A stretch of DNA of 64,000 nucleotides, taken from positions 133,501 to 197,500 of the forward strand of contig NZ_CP019301.1 in assembly GCF_001953955.1 (NCBI RefSeq), read 5' to 3'. This DNA comes from Prevotella intermedia ATCC 25611 = DSM 20706. Its GTDB lineage: Bacteria; Bacteroidota; Bacteroidia; Bacteroidales; Bacteroidaceae. Positions 54,293-63,895 of the stretch are shown here, piece after piece. The notes below the pieces were generated by a model, which saw only the letters and a list, made by a program, of their open reading frames with translations, ran no database searches and was not told the DNA's origin. Made by a program: the position numbers and the translations under genes. Each line of letters begins with the position of its first letter. Position 1 is the first letter of the stretch.

Positions 54293-54483
54293 TTTTGTAA
54301 AGATAATTCCATAGAAAAACCATAATTTCGATTTTACATTCCAAAAGCGGCTCTTTTGCAACGCAAAAGAGCCGCTTTTACCGTGTAAAACCTACGCTTT
54401 CGCAATGCAAAACAATAGGTTTTACAATGTGCTGATAACGAGATAGTTACGCAATAGTTTTGCTTGTGAAAAATATTTACACC
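54293..54483 (+). repeat. dispersed palindromic element, copy I
   Basis: Core order inverted alpha' (AAAGCGGCTCTTTTGC), loop aac, alpha' (GCAAAAGAGCCGCTTT), beta, tail, end GTGAAAAATATTTACAC. Compared with copy B, both arms have changed together (CTG to CTC, CAG to GAG), a compensatory change that keeps the stem. It ends 85 nt before the CRISPR array. That interval (54484-54568) holds a weak hairpin (GCCTTTT..AAAAGGC) and no gene. Confidence 0.8.
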
Positions 54484-54568
54484 TTTCTCGCCTTTTTTCA
54501 CCCCTTAAAAGGCGTGTTCCCCCTTTCATTTTTACTTCCCTCAGTTCCATTCCCTTGCTTGTTAATAA

Positions 54569-55392
54569 GTTGTTTGTGCCTTGCAAACAGCAGGCAGATG
54601 CAACGTGGCGGCGTTAGCATTAATATATTACACCGTTGTTTTTACCTTGCAAACAGCAGGCAGATGCAACTTACTCAGGTAGAATTATTCAAGGTATATG
54701 TTGTTTTTACCTTGCAAACAGCAGGCAGATGCAACGCAGCCAATTTTGAAATCAAACACAATGGCGTTGTTTTTACCTTGCAAACAGCAGGCAGATGCAA
54801 CAAAGAAGCGTAACTCTCTTTTCAAAAGCTCGTTGTTTTTACCTTGCAAACAGCAGGCAGATGCAACACAAAAGAACAACTAAAAAAAAGCGTTGAAGTT
54901 GTTTTTACCTTGCAAACAGCAGGCAGATGCAACTTAACCGATAGAGAGTTATTCTTACTCAGAGTTGTTTTTACCTTGCAAACAGCAGGCAGATGCAACC
55001 AATCGGTAGCTATTGCACCGTCTTAGGTGTTGTTTTTACCTTGCAAACAGCAGGCAGATGCAACTTACAGTATGCTCAAGAAATGGGTTATGAGGTTGTT
55101 TTTACCTTGCAAATAGCAGGCAGATGCAACTGTATTGCAGAACCGACACTTGCGGGTGCAGTTGTTTTTACCTTGCAAATAGCAGGCAGATGCAACCAAA
55201 ACGAACTTTTAAATATAAAATGTCATGTTGTTTGTGCCTTGCAAACAGCAGGCAGATGCAACCTTTTGCAGGTGGTATGATAAGTTTTTTAGTTGTTTTT
55301 ACCTTGCAAACAGCAGGCAGATGCAACTTGAAAATAAAAAACTTAAATTATTAATCGTTGTTTTTACCTTGCAAACAGCAGGCAGATGCCAC
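54569..55392 (-). CRISPR. type VI-B CRISPR array, 13 repeats and 12 spacers
   Basis: 36-nt repeats start at 54569, 54635, 54700, 54766, 54832, 54898, 54964, 55029, 55095, 55161, 55227, 55292 and 55357. Spacers are 29 or 30 nt. On the + strand the repeat begins GTTGTTTTTACC and ends GGCAGATGCAAC; the ends GTTG..CAAC are complementary, as in Cas13b repeats. Variants: TTTGTGCC in repeats 1 and 11, AAATAGC in 9 and 10, and ..GATGCCAC at the end of 13. Read on the minus strand the repeat (GTTGCATCTGCC..AAAAACAAC) agrees with the known Cas13b crRNA orientation, with the repeat 3' of the spacer, so minus-strand transcription is inferred. Only 25 nt separate it from csx28, so a separate leader on that side would have to lie inside csx28. 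Confidence 0.97.
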
Positions 55393-55417
55393 CGCACCTA
55401 ACCTAACTGTCTGATTC

Positions 55418-56023
55418 TTATATGTTTTGTTTCTTTCTTTTCCACCAGTATTTTTTTCCTTTCTTATTATGGTTATATAAATTTCGTTGTTGTAAATCTA
55501 TATCTTTTCTGATTTGTATTGAGAGGCTCTGGTTAATTTCTATCATTTCCTTTACAACCTCCCGATTATGTATCATTATCTTCTCATCAGGGTTGTTCTT
55601 TTCAGCAAGCAAAAGTTTATGAACAAGGGTTCTATATTTAAATATCAGCGACATAACCTCTTTTGATAGATAGATGCCATTGCCTTTGTTGTATACCTCT
55701 TCGGTTAGCTCTTTGAAGAATTGGCGTATATTGGCTTGTCTGAAGTAATAAGTTTTCTCTCCGCCATCCTTAGGCTGTTCCCACACCAGTATGCAGTCGT
55801 CATTTTCTGTGTCTGTGGTAAACCTAAGCAATTTATAAATGCTTTGGTGTGCCTTCAGTATAGCTTCATAGTGCGCACGTTTAATGTTCTCAATACTCTC
55901 TTCACGTAGCTTCTTGATAGCATTGCGATACGTTCGGTAGCCTGCAAAAATGATAGTTGCCGAGCTAAATAAGGAAGTAATTAAAGCAATAATCATATCT
56001 TGTAATATTGATGTACAGTCCAT
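55418..56023 (-). CDS. csx28: Csx28-like membrane HEPN accessory protein
   Basis: 201 residues. One membrane span near the N-terminus (MIIALITSLFSSATIIFAG, residues 10-28), then a basic, mostly helical domain. A divergent HEPN-type R-x4-H motif, RNLYNH, lies at residues 180-185, and a Lys/Trp-rich tail ends the protein. Size, span, motif and position directly behind cas13b match Csx28 of type VI-B2 loci, which enhances Cas13b interference and in a related species forms a membrane pore. It starts 4 nt after the cas13b stop codon. Csx27, the alternative partner, has several membrane spans and represses Cas13b, so it is less likely. Confidence 0.9.
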   Translation of the reverse strand: MDCTSILQDMIIALITSLFSSATIIFAGYRTYRNAIKKLREESIENIKRAHYEAILKAHQSIYKLLRFTTDTENDDCILVWEQPKDGGEKTYYFRQANIRQFFKELTEEVYNKGNGIYLSKEVMSLIFKYRTLVHKLLLAEKNNPDEKIMIHNREVVKEMIEINQSLSIQIRKDIDLQQRNLYNHNKKGKKYWWKRKKQNI

Positions 56024-56027
56024 AATC

Positions 56028-59000
56028 TTATTCTTTAGTTTCTATTGGCTTTTCTATTTCTATTATTTTTTCTATCGTTTTGTGGGTTTTATCCTTCAGC
56101 TGATTGGCAATACCAAGTCCCTTTTCTTCAGAAGTATTAGCAGAAGAAAGGCTGAATGGATTAATGTTTGCGAATGCTATTCTATTGCGCATTGGGTATT
56201 GGTTGTGCGAAAAGGCATTCCGTACGGCAATAAGGAGGTCTACGTCGTTCTGGAAACTTGCTTTGTCTGGCTCGCCTTTGAGTTCCAGCCAATCAGTAAG
56301 CATTTTGTTGAAGTTGTCGGTGTCCAAGCTATTGTATTTGTCTATCAGCGTTTTTTCTAACGCCAACATATCTTTGATAATTTCTATTCTTGCTTTTTGA
56401 TACTCTCCGAGTTCATATTCTACACGCAATTTACTGATAGTATTACTCTTCGATTCTGCTTTAGAAGGAGTTTTAACGAACGAGAATAGACCACCCAATC
56501 TGCGGTCTCTTTCCAAAGCTTTGAAGTTGCCTTGTTTTAAGAGTTTAGTTCCTTTTTCTTCAATGTAAACGGTAAAAAAAGTATTCCTTCTTATCTTCTT
56601 CTTTTTGTTCTTAGAGAAGTTTTCTCTCCCATATACTTTAATAGGTAATCGCATTGGCATTATCCTATTCAGAATATTGTTCTTTTCCTTTATATTCTTT
56701 TCTTCTCCGTTCTTTTCTTCTGTATTTTTTTCTTTTTTTGTTGTATTTGTATTAATATTCTTTAAATATATTTTTTCGACGTTTAGTTCCTTTATCTTCT
56801 TTTTATTAAACAGCTCCATACACAACAACCACGTTACGATGTCTTGGTTTCGCACAAGTCGTAGCTCCCGTTCAAACTTATTCCAAGATTTAAATTCGAG
56901 ATAAGAAGGGTTTTCTTCTTTTTCCTTGTCCGTCATCTTCTTGAACTCGTCTTTCTTCTTACGCAATAGTTCTCTACGTTCCTCACAATTTAAGAAATTC
57001 TTTTCATCGGGTTTGTTTATGTTACCAACGTTAAAATGATAGTTGTAAAATGGCTGTACGCTGTCCTTATATTCTTCACTGAAGAACAAAGGAATTACTT
57101 TTGCAACCAAGCCAACTCTTTTTAACTCGGCTACTGTTATGTTTTCCCGATGCTTCATAAACCATTTCCTTATGGGTTCCGTAAAGATTCCACGTGGTAG
57201 ATTAAAGCCGTTCTTCCACCCTTGCACCAATGTTTTGGGCTTGGTCTTTGGCTCTTTAAGCTTAAGGAAGTATTGGTTCTTCTCCCAATCTTCTGGCTTT
57301 AGACTTTCAAGAAAGTTTTTCTTTGCTTCCAAATAGCTGCGATAGAAAGACAAGATATTGTTGCACTTTTCCCACTCGGTATCCTTCAAGAATGGGTGAG
57401 GGTTGCTACTCTCTATGAGCTTCGTTTGTTTGAAGTAAGGGGCAAGGCGTTCGTGTTCGCTGCCGAAGAATGCAAGCGTACGTTGCAACAGCTGATATTC
57501 TGTGCTGTTGGCTTTACTGTTGTTCAGTGGTTTGCCCTCATTGTCTTTTTGAACAGGCTGAAAACGCATCATATCGTTTACCAACCAGCTGGCAATCTTG
57601 CCAGATTTCAATGAGCTGTTCTTTCTTTCAACGTTTTCTATCTCTTCATTTATTTGATTATCAAGAGATTCAAGGCTCTTTTGGACATCAACTAACATTT
57701 CTTCTTGTTTGCGTTCCGCCTCTGTTGCCATAACTTTATGCTCATCTTTCAATATGGCAATCATTTGTTTGGGCAGATGTCCTATTTCAATATCTTTGCC
57801 TTTACAGTATTCTTCTAACTCGTCTATGCTTTTTATCTCACCATTGGCAAAAGTATCGTAAAGAGCATATATTTCTGTTATTTTATTCTCAATGATTTCT
57901 TCTATCTTATGTTTTTCCTGTTTATCGTTTTTATTTTCTTTCTTCTTTGTTTCTATTTCATTGTCATTATCAGTGTTTTCCGTCTTTAACAACAGATAGT
58001 AGAACATCATTGGCAATAGTTCGTGTACACTTAGGAAAGCCTCTGCTTGGAATGATTTATCAAGTTTATACTTACTTTTTTCATTCTTTTCGCTATTTGT
58101 TTTGAGCGATGGCCAAATTTTATCGTTATCATTCCTAAATCTAATGCCTATCTTTTGGTTCTCCAAATGATAATGCGGTGTGGTTTCTGGGATATACGGC
58201 TCTTTTGAAGTTTCGAAAGAGTTGAAAGTCTTTACAAATTTTCTCCATTCATCGGGGCGATTCTGCTTGGTAAATTCTTGTATGCGTTCAAAACCATACA
58301 GCTTATGCGTAAGATGATGGCTTTCTTTATAATCACCGATTTGTTTCTTATAAATGGAGAAGTGATAGGTGCCCAAGTCTATTTGGAAACGAAGATTTGT
58401 GAATATCTCGTTATAGTCGAAATAGCGCAATGCAAAGTAAGGGAAACGGTCTTGGTGTCTTACCAATGTGTTTTTGAAAGGCTCTTGCTCTGCGTCGTAG
58501 TCTTCGTCTGCGATTTCGATGGGAACTCTGAACTTTTCTCTGTCCTCTTCTCGCAGGCGTTCGTACAGCGATTTGGGGCAACGTATCAGCTCGTTGAGCA
58601 TATCGAGCAATATCCAGTCTTGTGTTTGTGTGCTTTGCAATCGTAGTTTTGGCAAGAGCATTCGGCTCCTGCAAAACACTTCATTGGTCATTTTCTTTTT
58701 GTTTTCCCTATTGTCTTTAAAGCCTCTAAGCTTTTGCTGCATCCATATTGCATCTTTCTTTTCAAGGAATAAGGATACAAAGAAGAGCAAACCACTTTCA
58801 GTTATGTTTCCTTCGTTATCTTTTGTAAAATAATAATTGAATTCTTCTTCTGTTCTGTCAAGATGCTTGAAGTCTTCGTCAGGGTTTATATCTTTGTTAT
58901 ATTGGTAATCTTCTTTTACTAAGCGGATACTTGCGTTAAAGATATTATACATCTTTTCCAATAATCCTTCCTCAAACTTTGGTCTTTCTAAAGATTTAGA

Positions 59001-59408
59001 ATGCTTGTAGTGGGAATAATGATTTCTTAGGTCTCGAAGTTTATATATAAAAACAAAAAAAGACTTTCTCAGACTTTCAAGAGATTGGGCTTCGGCTTGT
59101 TTCTCTTCTTTTTGTTTTGTGGTATCGGTAGGATTCAGTCGATATGTCGCAGCTTCCAAGAATGGGAAGTGTTTTATTATCAGTTTGCTTAGTCGGTCTT
59201 TCTTATTAATATCTTTAATTTCGTTCCAAGTATTCTTAAGGGTAGTTTCGTATCCGTCACGGTTGATTTCGCCTTCTTCCAGTATCTTGTTAATGTGGTT
59301 CACTGTAATATAGACATTGTGGCGTGCCAAATTAAGGAACGCCGCCCAAAAATGCTTATCTTTTAACTCGTAGCGAATTGAGTCTGTGGTTTTCTTGTCG
59401 TCTTCCAT
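56028..59408 (-). CDS. cas13b: Cas13b, RNA-guided RNA nuclease
   Basis: 1126 residues from ATG 59408; a GTG two codons earlier (59414) is possible. Single effector of type VI-B CRISPR: it processes its crRNA and cuts target RNA, then nearby RNA, with two HEPN domains. Both R-x4-H catalytic motifs are present: RNHYSH (Arg128, His133) near the N-terminus and RNAFSH (Arg1063, His1068) near the C-terminus, the placement typical of Cas13b. The middle matches family blocks I recall (AEAFLSVHELLPMMFYYLLL; GWKNGFNLPRGIF; ERELRLVRNQDIVTWL). Two Lys/Glu/Asn-rich low-complexity stretches (about 490-515 and 900-925) look like insertions relative to shorter homologues. Clearly more AT-rich than neighbouring genes, which suggests acquisition. 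No cas1 or cas2 is nearby. Confidence 0.97.
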   Translation of the reverse strand: MEDDKKTTDSIRYELKDKHFWAAFLNLARHNVYITVNHINKILEEGEINRDGYETTLKNTWNEIKDINKKDRLSKLIIKHFPFLEAATYRLNPTDTTKQKEEKQAEAQSLESLRKSFFVFIYKLRDLRNHYSHYKHSKSLERPKFEEGLLEKMYNIFNASIRLVKEDYQYNKDINPDEDFKHLDRTEEEFNYYFTKDNEGNITESGLLFFVSLFLEKKDAIWMQQKLRGFKDNRENKKKMTNEVFCRSRMLLPKLRLQSTQTQDWILLDMLNELIRCPKSLYERLREEDREKFRVPIEIADEDYDAEQEPFKNTLVRHQDRFPYFALRYFDYNEIFTNLRFQIDLGTYHFSIYKKQIGDYKESHHLTHKLYGFERIQEFTKQNRPDEWRKFVKTFNSFETSKEPYIPETTPHYHLENQKIGIRFRNDNDKIWPSLKTNSEKNEKSKYKLDKSFQAEAFLSVHELLPMMFYYLLLKTENTDNDNEIETKKKENKNDKQEKHKIEEIIENKITEIYALYDTFANGEIKSIDELEEYCKGKDIEIGHLPKQMIAILKDEHKVMATEAERKQEEMLVDVQKSLESLDNQINEEIENVERKNSSLKSGKIASWLVNDMMRFQPVQKDNEGKPLNNSKANSTEYQLLQRTLAFFGSEHERLAPYFKQTKLIESSNPHPFLKDTEWEKCNNILSFYRSYLEAKKNFLESLKPEDWEKNQYFLKLKEPKTKPKTLVQGWKNGFNLPRGIFTEPIRKWFMKHRENITVAELKRVGLVAKVIPLFFSEEYKDSVQPFYNYHFNVGNINKPDEKNFLNCEERRELLRKKKDEFKKMTDKEKEENPSYLEFKSWNKFERELRLVRNQDIVTWLLCMELFNKKKIKELNVEKIYLKNINTNTTKKEKNTEEKNGEEKNIKEKNNILNRIMPMRLPIKVYGRENFSKNKKKKIRRNTFFTVYIEEKGTKLLKQGNFKALERDRRLGGLFSFVKTPSKAESKSNTISKLRVEYELGEYQKARIEIIKDMLALEKTLIDKYNSLDTDNFNKMLTDWLELKGEPDKASFQNDVDLLIAVRNAFSHNQYPMRNRIAFANINPFSLSSANTSEEKGLGIANQLKDKTHKTIEKIIEIEKPIETKE

Positions 59409-59451
59409 TTTCACTATGTATGATTTTATTTTAATATTTTATAAAGGCTTG

Positions 59452-59575
59452 AGCAATGGTAAATTGCTTAGGTTCTTGCCCAATTGTAAAACTCGCCTGT
59501 CTTAGCATTGCGATGTAAGAACGGCGAATGATACAACTGATATGGCAAAGATACAAATAAAATCAGATAAACAAA
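59452..59575 (-). promoter_or_regulatory. promoter and 5' UTR hairpin of cas13b-csx28
   Basis: On the minus strand TTTG (59572-59575), an 18-nt spacer, then TATCTTTG (59546-59553). The predicted 5' UTR is about 130 nt and holds a small hairpin (AGCAAT/ATTGCT, 59452-59468). The bases from 59576 to 59687 contain no gene that I can support. Confidence 0.7.
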
Positions 59576-59687
59576 CGCCTTTTGTAAGAATTTTCTCGAT
59601 TATGGAGAAGTTTGAAAATACAGTCAGTACCTGCAATGGGCTATGCGCTTTTTATCTGTCTTGAAGATTGTATGGAGGTCTTTTCCT

Positions 59688-60581
59688 TTAGAAAGATATG
59701 TCGATGCCAGCATCAACGGCAGTATAATTCTTGCGTATGGGCACGATGGGGGCGGTGTCGTAGATGATGCGGTAGGTGCCACGGACGCCAATTTTAGGTG
59801 TGATGCGGTAGGCAAGGTCTACTGCGCCGCCAAATCGGGCACTCTTGAAATAGCTGTTGGGCTTAGCTTGGTGGATAGCCGTGGCGGTTATTTCCCAATG
59901 TTCTCCGAGCGAAAGTCTGTAACTAAGCGACAAATGGCTCTTTACGCTGCGGCTGTAAGCGTGAGGGTTTGTGCCTGCGGGTGGGTTGGGATATTCCCAT
60001 TTCTCGAACTCATAGAACAAGCCTATGGCTGCAAACATAAGGCTGTGTTCGGTGTTCACCAATCGGTAGCGCGACTGTAATCCGGTAGAAACCTTGAAAG
60101 TCATGCCACGGCTGCCTGCCCATTGCGATTCTACATAGGGGTAAACCTCAAAAGCGTGCTGGAGCAAGTAGCGGTATTCGGCGTGTACGTAGCCTCCGCT
60201 CACAGTGATTTCCTTGCCATAAGTCGAAAATTCGAGCTTGTTTATAAGGTTTACTACACGGTTTCGCTTTATCAACAAATTGAGATTGGCTGTATTCTTA
60301 AGCGTGAGAACGTTCTCTTTCTCGGTTTTGAAATCGATCACAGGCTGCAACGAACCTTGTATGGTTTTTGCACTGTCGATGCTCATCGTCAGGTTTTCAG
60401 AGAAAAGCATCTGTGCTTGTGCGGGAAGCGAAGCCATTATGCAAATCAGCATGTAGGCACACCGCTTTGCATAGACCTTCTTGTTATGGGCTTGTTGAAA
60501 TAGAAATGCAAATAAATAAAAAAATATATTGCCGTTTTTCTCGTCGTAGTTGGGGTGTTTTAATCCTTTTTCTTTAATCAT
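59688..60581 (-). CDS. DUF481-like outer-membrane beta-barrel protein
   Basis: 297 residues. An unusually long basic N-terminus precedes a signal-like stretch (AYMLICIMASLPAQAQ, about residues 42-57); Met44 could be an alternative start. The mature part alternates polar and hydrophobic residues (NLNLLIKRNRVVNLINKLEF, GGYVHAEYRYLLQHAFEVYP, MTFKVSTGLQSRYRLV) and ends in Phe, as barrel proteins do. It resembles the DUF481 family. No evidence ties it to the CRISPR locus beyond adjacency. Confidence 0.78.
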   Translation of the reverse strand: MIKEKGLKHPNYDEKNGNIFFYLFAFLFQQAHNKKVYAKRCAYMLICIMASLPAQAQMLFSENLTMSIDSAKTIQGSLQPVIDFKTEKENVLTLKNTANLNLLIKRNRVVNLINKLEFSTYGKEITVSGGYVHAEYRYLLQHAFEVYPYVESQWAGSRGMTFKVSTGLQSRYRLVNTEHSLMFAAIGLFYEFEKWEYPNPPAGTNPHAYSRSVKSHLSLSYRLSLGEHWEITATAIHQAKPNSYFKSARFGGAVDLAYRITPKIGVRGTYRIIYDTAPIVPIRKNYTAVDAGIDISF

Positions 60582-60622
60582 TTTTACCTATTTTATTGTT
60601 TGTTTTTTATTCATATTAGTTG

Positions 60623-60630
60623 CAAAAGTA
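60623..60630 (-). promoter_or_regulatory. -7 box of the DUF481-like gene
   Basis: TACTTTTG on the minus strand, with a TTG 22 nt upstream of it; the start codon is about 42 nt downstream. Confidence 0.5.
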
Positions 60631-60700
60631 AAGATAATATTCTGTTTAGATGCAATATTGTTCTAAATATTTAACGGCGAAGCATATATTTGGATAAAAA

Positions 60701-60732
60701 TTTGCGTGTTAAGAAAAACATATTTACCTTTG
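60701..60732 (+). promoter_or_regulatory. promoter of the 138-residue coiled-coil gene
   Basis: TTTG (60701-60704), a 20-nt spacer, then TACCTTTG (60725-60732). Confidence 0.75.
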
Positions 60733-60757
60733 CAGTATTAATAAAATTAACAAAGAA

Positions 60758-61174
60758 ATGAAAAGATTATTTTTAATTGGGATAATGGCTTTAGCAGCCG
60801 TTTCTGGCTTTGCGCAAGATGTAAATAGAGTGGATAAGTTGAAGGAACAACAGAAAGTGTTGGACTTAACCTCTAAATTAAACAAACTTCAGCTCGACTT
60901 AGAGAAAGAGAAGGCTACCTACAACGACCTTGTAAACAAGGCATCTGAAGTGAATGCAGAGGCAAATGTTGTAACAACAGAATTTAATTCGTCGGACGCA
61001 AAGAGCACCGTAAAAGATGCAAAGGAGACGATTAAGGTTTTGAAAGAAGCAAAGGCTGTTAACAAGAAGTTGAAGAATGCTCAGAAAAAAACGAGTAAAA
61101 TGGAAAAGAAAATAGCCAAATTGCAGGCTCGCATAGACGACTTAAACAAGAGAATTAAGTTTGTAGACCAATAA
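60758..61174 (+). CDS. secreted coiled-coil protein
   Basis: 138 residues. Signal peptide MKRLFLIGIMALAAVSGFAQ. The rest is nearly all charged heptad helix (LDLTSKLNKLQLDLEKEKAT; AQKKTSKMEKKIAKLQARID). It is small and abundant-looking, with a strong promoter and a terminator. Function unknown; a periplasmic or envelope scaffold is a guess. Confidence 0.8.
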   Translation: MKRLFLIGIMALAAVSGFAQDVNRVDKLKEQQKVLDLTSKLNKLQLDLEKEKATYNDLVNKASEVNAEANVVTTEFNSSDAKSTVKDAKETIKVLKEAKAVNKKLKNAQKKTSKMEKKIAKLQARIDDLNKRIKFVDQ

Positions 61175-61236
61175 TATTGACACCGAGCGCAGCATATAGT
61201 GCGTTTGGGTTATATACATTTATATTGCAGATAAGT

Positions 61237-61278
61237 GCCCTATATTCTCTTTCATAGAGGATATAGGGCTATTTCTTT
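61237..61278 (+). terminator. rho-independent terminator
   Basis: GCCCTATATTCTCT pairs with AGAGGATATAGGGC over ttcat, followed by TATTTCTTT. From 61279 to 61518 nothing is seen apart from AT-rich sequence leading to the rRNA promoter. Confidence 0.85.
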
Positions 61279-61518
61279 CTATGGTTTTTGCTTTTGGAAG
61301 AAGAAGAGTTGCTCGTTTGCTGCTAAAACGGCACTTCTTTCTTAGTCTTACAGCCTTTTTTATCTATTCCAAAACGCTTATAAAGATAATTTTGCCAACA
61401 AACTTTCGAATTTCTGAAGGCAACATTTGAAGCCCCTATATAATATAAGGTGTAAATTCGTTCTATTTGTTAAGTAACTTGAAAATTTTATTTTCATCGA
61501 AATTTTCTTCTTAAAACA

Positions 61519-61550
61519 TTTGGTTCGTATGTTTTTTTGTTCTACCTTTG
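61519..61550 (+). promoter_or_regulatory. rRNA operon promoter
   Basis: TTTG (61519-61522), a 20-nt spacer, then TACCTTTG (61543-61550). An AT-rich stretch upstream (61430-61518) may act as an UP-like element. The leader to 16S is about 290 nt. Confidence 0.8.
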
Positions 61551-61563
61551 CACTCGCTTTCAA

Positions 61564-61589
61564 GAAATGCCGCCCTGCGGTTTCTTTTT
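61564..61589 (+). promoter_or_regulatory. terminator-like hairpin in the rRNA leader
   Basis: GAAAtgCCGC pairs with GCGGTTTC over a 3-nt loop and is followed by TTTTT, starting only about 7 nt after the predicted transcription start. It could be an attenuator or part of an antitermination signal. The remainder of the leader (61590-61845) holds another short hairpin (GATGGGA/TCCCATT) and no gene. Confidence 0.4.
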
Positions 61590-61845
61590 AGCGGATTCGT
61601 TCTTTGAAAAGATTTACATATACAGAGAAGTAGTACAAGAAGCGTCTGCCTCGTCTTTTGATGTTGGCAGATGGGTAAAAGAAACGTCCTATCATTTTTC
61701 TTGATTTTGGTGTTTTGAACTTGATACTTCGGATGAAGGTTCTGAGCAGAGACAAATTGAATGCGTCGCTCGCTTATGGGACGATGGGATTTTTCCCATT
61801 GTTGTTTATGAGTGTCCGCGATTGCGTTTTCTTTATATGATTTTT

Positions 61846-63380
<1,535 letters not shown>

Positions 63381-63534
63381 TGGATTGGGCTTTTGTTTGT
63401 TCGTATCTTATATTGTTCGATACACTTTTTTTGAGAGAGGGATATGGAGTTTCCCTTCTTGTACCTGCGTCTTTGTTTACATATATGGAAATGAAGGAAG
63501 CCGTGGTAGTAGCCTGGAGGCTCTTACCCAACTC

Positions 63535-63608
63535 AGTCCTATAGCTCAGTTGGTTAGAGCGCCACACTGATAATGTGGAGGTCGGCAGTTCAAGTCTGCC
63601 TGGGACTA
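63535..63608 (+). tRNA. tRNA-Ile (GAU)
   Basis: 74 nt. Acceptor AGTCCTA pairs with TGGGACT, the anticodon loop is CTGATAA (GAT), the T-loop is TTCAAGT and the discriminator is A. CCA is not encoded. It is in the usual place in the 16S-23S spacer. The preceding 63381-63534 holds no feature I can name. Confidence 0.97.
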
Positions 63609-63629
63609 CACTTCTTTTATGTTCTTTTC

Positions 63630-63703
63630 GGGGGATTAGCTCAGCTGGCTAGAGCACCTGCTTTGCAAGCAGGGGGTCAACGGTTCGAATCCGTTATTCT
63701 CCA
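63630..63703 (+). tRNA. tRNA-Ala (UGC)
   Basis: 74 nt. Acceptor GGGGGAT pairs with ATTCTCC with two G-U pairs, the anticodon loop is TTTGCAA (TGC) and the T-loop is TTCGAAT. CCA is not encoded. It is 21 nt after tRNA-Ile. Confidence 0.97.
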
Positions 63704-63895
63704 CTTTTTCGATGCATCTCATGCTTCATGCGTTTTGTTGCATTGACATCGTTCTTTGACTTATTGACACAAGCAAGACTGTAAAGTAAGACATTTCATT
63801 CCGCTTTTTTGTGGAGTGGTTATAGATTTCAAGATACAGCTGAAAGTATGAGCAACCCTGTGGCGCGTATTTCATATATGTGCCACTTGGCGAAT

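Noticed and set aside
54460-55354. Several open frames across the CRISPR array
   Set aside because: They are translations of the repeats and spacers, with the same peptide (TLQTAGRCN) returning every 22 residues.
59409-59414. GTG start two codons before the cas13b ATG
   Set aside because: The ATG at 59408 is the simpler start; the two extra residues do not affect interpretation. It cannot be excluded.
53751-60700. tracrRNA or additional cas genes around the array
   Set aside because: No anti-repeat matching the direct repeat and no Cas1/Cas2-like protein were found. Type VI-B does not need a tracrRNA.
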